A model generated the notes under the pieces. That model worked only from the letters and a program-made list of their open reading frames with translations, had not been told where the DNA came from and did no database searches. From the IMG/VR virus record IMGVR_UViG_3300027974_000039, positions 1 to 63,361 of that record: a stretch of DNA of 63,361 nucleotides. One strand, 5' to 3'. This DNA comes from a virus. The translations under genes were made by a program, and so were the position numbers. The stretch's first letter is position 1. Each line of letters opens with the position of its first letter. Below are positions 59,450 through 63,361 of this stretch, in pieces.

Positions 59450-60693
59450 ATACAGAAGCAACACTAATCTCTGCTATATGCAAGAATAAAGACATTAGCA
59501 CCGTTATGGCAGAGAATGTAGATGAACTATTTACTTCTCATGGAGATGTTTGGGATGGATTAAAGTCCTATTATAATAAGTTTAAGGCAATACCAGAAAT
59601 TGGAATCCTACAAGAAAAGTTTAAAGACTTTGAGCCAGACTTAAATGCAACAGCAGAGACTGCATATTATCTAGATAACCTTAAGAATGAGTTCTTATCT
59701 AGCAGACTAAAGAGTATTTTAATTCGTGGCGGATCCATGCTAAAAGAAGATGCAGCCTCTAGAGTAATTGGCGAACTTCAATCACAGCTTTCTAGTTTAA
59801 ATAAATATACTAATAATGTGCGTGACTTAGATATAACTGATGCAGATAATGCCATTAAGCATTTAGAGGCTCTGAAGGTCCGTACAGCCGAGATGGGCGG
59901 TTCTCCAGGCATCAAGACAGGGTTCCAGTCAATTGACCTTGCATACCCCACTGGAATGGCTCCAGGGCACCTTATAGTGGCCATTGGGTGGCCAGGACGA
60001 GGTAAGACATGGTTCACATCATATCTAGCCTGTAAAGCTTGGGAGCAGGGATTTAAGCCAATGATTGTTTCTCTTGAGATGACTCCTGAAAATATGCGTG
60101 ACAGAATTTATACTATGTTGGGGTCTGGCCTATTTAAAGCAAGCGACTTTGCTAAGGGTGATATTAATATTGATGATTTTAGAACTTGGTCTGGAAAGAA
60201 ATTTGCGGACAAGAATAAGTTTATCTTAGTTTCAAATGAGGGTTCTGGAAACGTAACTCCAAATGCTATTCAGGCTAAGATAGATCAGCATAAGCCAGAT
60301 ATTGTTATTCTTGATTACCACCAGTTGTTTACTGACAATAATAATTCAAAGGCACCAACAGAACGTAACATGAATATCTCTCGTGAGTTTAAAAACTTAG
60401 CGGTGAGAAATAACATTCCTATTATTGATATTACTGCTGCTACTGCAGACGATATTACAGATCAAGATAACCCACCTATGATGAGCCAAGTTGCTTGGTC
60501 AAAAGCAATTGAATACGATGCTGATATGGCTATGGCTATTCATAAATACAAAGGAACTGACATGATTGAAATTGTTTCCAGAAAGAATAGACACGGACAT
60601 GACTTCGGTGTATTCTTAGATTGGGATATTAACAGGGGTATAGTCAAAGAGATTTACGAAAATCCGTTTGCAGATGACGCACAAAAGAATTAA
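59446..60693 (+). CDS. Replicative DnaB-like helicase
   Basis: The 415-residue protein has a helical N-terminal part and a RecA-type domain with Walker A GWPGRGKT (181-188), a H1a-like EMTPENMRDRIY segment, and Walker B DIVILDYHQLF near 285. The C-terminal motif region includes AWSKAIEYDADMAMAIHK and IVSRKNRHGHDFGVFLD. It unwinds DNA at the phage fork and pairs with the DnaG-like primase downstream. The organisation resembles DnaB/KaiC-type phage helicases. Confidence 0.88.
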   Translation: MNTEATLISAICKNKDISTVMAENVDELFTSHGDVWDGLKSYYNKFKAIPEIGILQEKFKDFEPDLNATAETAYYLDNLKNEFLSSRLKSILIRGGSMLKEDAASRVIGELQSQLSSLNKYTNNVRDLDITDADNAIKHLEALKVRTAEMGGSPGIKTGFQSIDLAYPTGMAPGHLIVAIGWPGRGKTWFTSYLACKAWEQGFKPMIVSLEMTPENMRDRIYTMLGSGLFKASDFAKGDINIDDFRTWSGKKFADKNKFILVSNEGSGNVTPNAIQAKIDQHKPDIVILDYHQLFTDNNNSKAPTERNMNISREFKNLAVRNNIPIIDITAATADDITDQDNPPMMSQVAWSKAIEYDADMAMAIHKYKGTDMIEIVSRKNRHGHDFGVFLDWDINRGIVKEIYENPFADDAQKN

Positions 60694-60976
60694 AAGATTT
60701 CAAATTGATGTTGAGTTTAATGACGATAGTCAGATTATAAGCTTAAGACCTCAATACGAAAACTTATTAACACAAGACATGCGTGGCAAGGGATACATAA
60801 GAGTATTAGATATTGATCCAGCTTTCTCAATAGAGTTTACTGGAGAAACATGGAGATTCTTAATGACTCTCCATGGGGTATATGTGGGAAGGAAAAAGGC
60901 ATGGCAATTCGAGGGTACAACTCAAAACAAATTGATACCAAGGACTACGCCCCAAGCCACATTAAATCAGTTCTAG
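60674..60976 (+). CDS. Small hypothetical protein between helicase and primase
   Basis: The 100-residue protein probably starts at the ATG at 60674, inside the helicase end; a TTG two codons upstream is less likely. It has a beta-rich pattern (RFQIDVEFNDDSQIISLRPQ, then GYIRVLDIDPAFSIEFTGET). It overlaps the primase gene in another frame by 76 nt. Function unknown. Confidence 0.5.
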   Translation: MTHKRIKRFQIDVEFNDDSQIISLRPQYENLLTQDMRGKGYIRVLDIDPAFSIEFTGETWRFLMTLHGVYVGRKKAWQFEGTTQNKLIPRTTPQATLNQF

Positions 60977-61896
60977 CTGAAATAGGACTTAATGTTGTTG
61001 GTGCTACAGGCAATGACTTTCTATGCTACTGCCCATTTCATTCCAATAGACATACCTCTAGCTTTAGCGTAAGCCAAACATCTGGTGCGTTCATTTGCTT
61101 CAACCCTGCTTGCGGAGAGACTGGCACTCTAATTGATTTAATTAAACGCACTATGCACAAAAATGATTTTCAGTCTTTAAGATTAATAGCAGCAAAAGAA
61201 ACAGAAGCGCTAGACAACTTTGATGAAATTATGGAAGACATGCTTGAAGAGAAGCCAGCCTTTGAAGAATTTTCGCAAGGCATATTAGATAGGCTTCACT
61301 CCGACCTTGCTAGTAATTCTAGTGCCAGATCATATCTTGAGTCTAGAGGAATTAACATAGAGTCAATGAAACATTTTGGACTTGGCTATTCGCCAGCAAT
61401 GAATATGGTAGTCACTCCAGTGCATAGCCCAGACGGAATGCCAATTGGAATAGTCGGCAGATCTATTGAGGGAAAGACTTTTAAGAATAGCACTAGCCTT
61501 CCAAAAAGTAAAACTCTATTTAACATTCATAGGGCAAAGAAAATTGGAGACCAAGTAATAGTTTGCGAATCAAACTTTGATGCAATAAGAATTCATCAGG
61601 CTGGTTTTCCCAACGTTGTTGCAACTCTAGGTGGATTTTTGTCTAACGAACAACAATCTTTATTGAATAGACATTTTAATAAGATAATAATTATGACAGA
61701 TGCTGATGAAGCTGGCAGAGAATTAGGCAAATCTATTTCTGGCAAGCTTAGGAATAAAGATATTTCTTGGGCCTCCTTTGGATATCGTGAGATATATCCA
61801 AATAAGGCTAAGGATGCGGGTGATTTGACTGAAGAAGAAATAAAAACATGCATAAAAAAATCAGTATCAGATATTGAATATCGCTCATGGATATGA
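60901..61896 (+). CDS. DnaG-like primase
   Basis: The 331-residue protein starts at the ATG at 60901, chosen because GGAAGGAAAAAGG lies just upstream. The earlier ATG at 60850 lacks a ribosome site. It has a CHC2-type zinc finger (C44, H47, C66, C71 in CYCPFH and ICFNPAC) and a TOPRIM fold (VIVCESNFDAI with the catalytic Glu, and IIMTDADEAG with the DxD pair). It is compact, lacking the C-terminal helicase-binding domain of full-length DnaG. It makes RNA primers for phage replication. Confidence 0.87.
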   Translation: MAIRGYNSKQIDTKDYAPSHIKSVLAEIGLNVVGATGNDFLCYCPFHSNRHTSSFSVSQTSGAFICFNPACGETGTLIDLIKRTMHKNDFQSLRLIAAKETEALDNFDEIMEDMLEEKPAFEEFSQGILDRLHSDLASNSSARSYLESRGINIESMKHFGLGYSPAMNMVVTPVHSPDGMPIGIVGRSIEGKTFKNSTSLPKSKTLFNIHRAKKIGDQVIVCESNFDAIRIHQAGFPNVVATLGGFLSNEQQSLLNRHFNKIIIMTDADEAGRELGKSISGKLRNKDISWASFGYREIYPNKAKDAGDLTEEEIKTCIKKSVSDIEYRSWI

Positions 61897-61902
61897 TATA
61901 CT
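61874..61902 (+). promoter_or_regulatory. Promoter of the single-strand-binding protein gene
   Basis: TTGAAT (61874-61879), a 17-nt spacer ending in TGA, and TATACT (61897-61902). A leader with AAAAGGAG and the GTG start at 61951 follow. Confidence 0.6.
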
Positions 61903-61950
61903 AAAACAACAGATGGATTTACACCATCAACTATATAAAAAGGAGATACA

Positions 61951-62628
61951 GTGGGTATCGTAAAAGGTCTAAAAGGATTAAATCAGGTTATGGACAAGCC
62001 TTCATACAGCGAAGGTGACGGAACAAAGGCACGTTGGGCAAAGCTAGAAGATGCAGAAAGCGTAAAAGTTCGTTTCTTGCAAGAACTAGATCCTGACTCA
62101 CCAATGTACAACGAAAAAAATGGTTTGGGTTTTATTGCTGTAGAGCATACTAACCCTAAAGACTACAAGCGCAAGGCACTATGTTCAATGGAAGATCAAG
62201 GCAAGTGCTATGGTTGCGAACAACACCGCAAAGATTATAAGGCGGGATGGAAAGGTCGTTCACGACTTTACATGAACGTATTAATTGATGATGGCAAGGA
62301 AGAGCCATACGTAGCAATTCTTTCTCAAGGTTCAAGTGGTAAGACAATCACGCCAACCCTTATTGAGTATGCTGGCGAGATGGGTTCTATCAGTAATTTA
62401 ATGTGGCGTATTAAGCGTACGGGCACAAAGACAGATACAAGTTATACAATAATTCCTTTAGCTAAGGATGAAACACCATTTGATTCCACAGCACTTGAAT
62501 TGTATGATTTGGAAACAACAGCAATTCGAGACTTGCCCTACACAGAGCAAGAAGGATTCTTTAATGGAGAAGGCGGAAGCCACGAAGCTCCTGCAGCTTC
62601 GGACTCAGACAGCAATTTAGTCTGGTAA
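61951..62628 (+). CDS. Single-stranded DNA-binding protein, gp32-like with zinc site
   Basis: The 225-residue protein starts at GTG after AAAAGGAG. H66, C78, C86 and C89 (ALCSMEDQGKCYGCEQH) form a zinc site within an OB-like region (VKVRFLQELDPDSP, SRLYMNVLIDDGKEE). The acidic C-terminal tail (SHEAPAASDSDSNLVW) fits the protein-interaction tail of phage SSBs. It protects ssDNA and coordinates helicase, primase and polymerase, and it has its own promoter and terminator as expected for an abundant protein. Confidence 0.7.
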   Translation: MGIVKGLKGLNQVMDKPSYSEGDGTKARWAKLEDAESVKVRFLQELDPDSPMYNEKNGLGFIAVEHTNPKDYKRKALCSMEDQGKCYGCEQHRKDYKAGWKGRSRLYMNVLIDDGKEEPYVAILSQGSSGKTITPTLIEYAGEMGSISNLMWRIKRTGTKTDTSYTIIPLAKDETPFDSTALELYDLETTAIRDLPYTEQEGFFNGEGGSHEAPAASDSDSNLVW

Positions 62629-62639
62629 CTATTTACAGT

Positions 62640-62673
62640 CAGGGGCAGTCTATTGACTGCCCCTGCTTTATTT
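62640..62673 (+). terminator. Intrinsic terminator after the SSB gene
   Basis: CAGGGGCAGTC (62640-62650) and GACTGCCCCTG (62655-62665) pair perfectly around a TATT loop, followed by CTTTATTT. The next promoter's -35 lies in the hairpin. Confidence 0.88.
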
Positions 62674-62681
62674 AGTAGAAT
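62653..62681 (+). promoter_or_regulatory. Polymerase-unit promoter embedded in the terminator, leaderless type
   Basis: TTGACT (62653-62658) spans loop and arm of the terminator. A 17-nt spacer, TAGAAT (62676-62681), 6 nt and the ATG at 62688 follow. Confidence 0.65.
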
Positions 62682-62687
62682 AACATT

Positions 62688-62894
62688 ATGCTTACATATG
62701 AAATCCCAGATCCGTTTGAGACATTTGTTGCTAATAAATATAAAGACTATAAAGGAATGCTATACGACTTCTTTGCAAGGGAATGGTATTTAAAAACTGC
62801 ATGTTGTGGAGAAGATCTTTACGCACCAAACAAAAAGACTATGACTAAGATAAGACTTTATCATACAAGAAACGAATGCATGGGCGGGTATTAA
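62688..62894 (+). CDS. Small hypothetical protein upstream of the polymerase
   Basis: The 68-residue protein contains DYKGMLYDFFAREWYLKTA and CCGEDLYAPN. It starts 6 nt after a -10 box and shares one base with the polymerase start (TAATG). A replisome accessory is possible, with no family recognised. Confidence 0.55.
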   Translation: MLTYEIPDPFETFVANKYKDYKGMLYDFFAREWYLKTACCGEDLYAPNKKTMTKIRLYHTRNECMGGY

Positions 62895-63361
62895 TGAGTT
62901 TTACACACCTACACGTTCATTCATATTATTCATTAATGGATGGACTGAATTCACCTAAAGAATTATGCCAAGCAGCGCTAGATGCTGGGCAAACTGCGAT
63001 TGCAATTACAGACCATGGTACTCTCTCTTCACACAGAGATATGCAAATTGCCGCAAAGGAAATTGGCATTAAGCCGATTCTTGGTGTTGAGGCGTACATT
63101 TCTCCAACCGATAGATTTGATAGATCTTCTAAGACAGATAAATCTATTCAGGCCTATAACCATATTATTTTGTTGGCGAAAAATAAAAAGGGGCTGGAGA
63201 ATATTAATGCTCTACAGGAGCTGGCATGGAACGAAGGCTTTTATCATAAGCCCCGTATTGATAGAGAGGTTTTAAATGATTATAGCGAAGGTATTATCGT
63301 TCTCAGCGGATGTCTTAATGGACTCATTAGTAAGGCTATCGATAAAGGTAACATGGAGGAA
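62894..63361 (+). CDS. dnaE: DnaE-type DNA polymerase III alpha subunit, N-terminal PHP part (cut by window edge)
   Basis: The 156 residues available begin with THLHVHSYYSLMDGLNSPKE and AIAITDHGTLS. These are the metal-binding motifs 1 and 2 of the PHP domain of bacterial C-family polymerases; VEAYIS and SGCLNGLISKAI follow as in DnaE. The gene runs off the right edge. A phage-encoded DnaE is typical of several actinobacteriophage groups. The true protein should be about 1000 residues or more. Confidence 0.88.
   Translation, partial: MSFTHLHVHSYYSLMDGLNSPKELCQAALDAGQTAIAITDHGTLSSHRDMQIAAKEIGIKPILGVEAYISPTDRFDRSSKTDKSIQAYNHIILLAKNKKGLENINALQELAWNEGFYHKPRIDREVLNDYSEGIIVLSGCLNGLISKAIDKGNMEE

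Noticed and set aside
1-63361. tRNA genes, integrase, transposase or terminase genes
   Set aside because: None could be recognised. No cloverleaf-like segment or matching protein motif was seen, so the packaging and any integration genes must lie elsewhere or be absent.

Overview
The window is part of the genome of a tailed, siphovirus-like double-stranded DNA phage. It holds a complete virion module: portal, HK97-type capsid protease, major capsid protein, head-tail connectors, major tail protein, a tail chaperone pair with a -1 frameshift, a very long tape measure protein and baseplate/fibre genes. Next to it lies the start of a replication module with a DnaB-like helicase, DnaG-like primase, single-strand DNA-binding protein and the PHP N-terminus of a DnaE-type DNA polymerase III alpha subunit. 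The DNA is AT-rich. An actinobacterial host is a plausible inference from the many apparently leaderless genes, the adenosylcobalamin-dependent ribonucleotide reductase, the DnaE-type polymerase and a bacterial-type parS site, but none of these proves it. No integrase, transposase, CRISPR array or tRNA gene was seen.

Layout. 1-1.4 kb: the end of an unknown gene, an SGNH-hydrolase-like protein and a convergent TylF-type methyltransferase. 1.4-3.7 kb: two tiny membrane proteins, a control region with an AGGCT half-site array and a perfect parS match, a flavin-dependent tryptophan-halogenase homologue and a small membrane protein. 3.7-6.1 kb (minus strand): a 2-oxoglutarate/Fe(II) oxygenase with a tiny partner, then a lysozyme-like protein heading four small genes. 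6.1-8.5 kb: class II ribonucleotide reductase and a membrane protein with an EF-hand-like loop. 8.6-31 kb: a fibre/adhesin locus with Mtd_N-like, collagen-like, Ig/Fn3-like, LamG-like, Cys-rich, Pro/Phe-rich and Hint domains, interleaved with six more 2-oxoglutarate oxygenases and two DUF6065-like proteins. 31-57 kb: head and tail assembly genes. 57-63.4 kb: a metallophosphoesterase behind a palindromic control region, a run of tiny genes, then replication genes. The polymerase gene is cut by the window edge.

Themes. (1) Seven prolyl-4-hydroxylase-like oxygenases and a halogenase lie beside fibre proteins unusually rich in proline, aromatic residues and cysteine, which suggests enzymatic decoration of the virion's adhesins. 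(2) Two fibre proteins end in Hint (intein/Hedgehog-like) domains that keep the first Cys but lack the usual TxxH His and terminal His-Asn. (3) A promoter family with TANAAT-type -10 boxes, usually 16-18 nt from a TTGNNN-like -35, recurs at module boundaries. In seven cases the -10 lies exactly 6 nt before the start codon, which predicts leaderless mRNA. (4) The tape measure protein appears to contain an embedded kinase-like domain.
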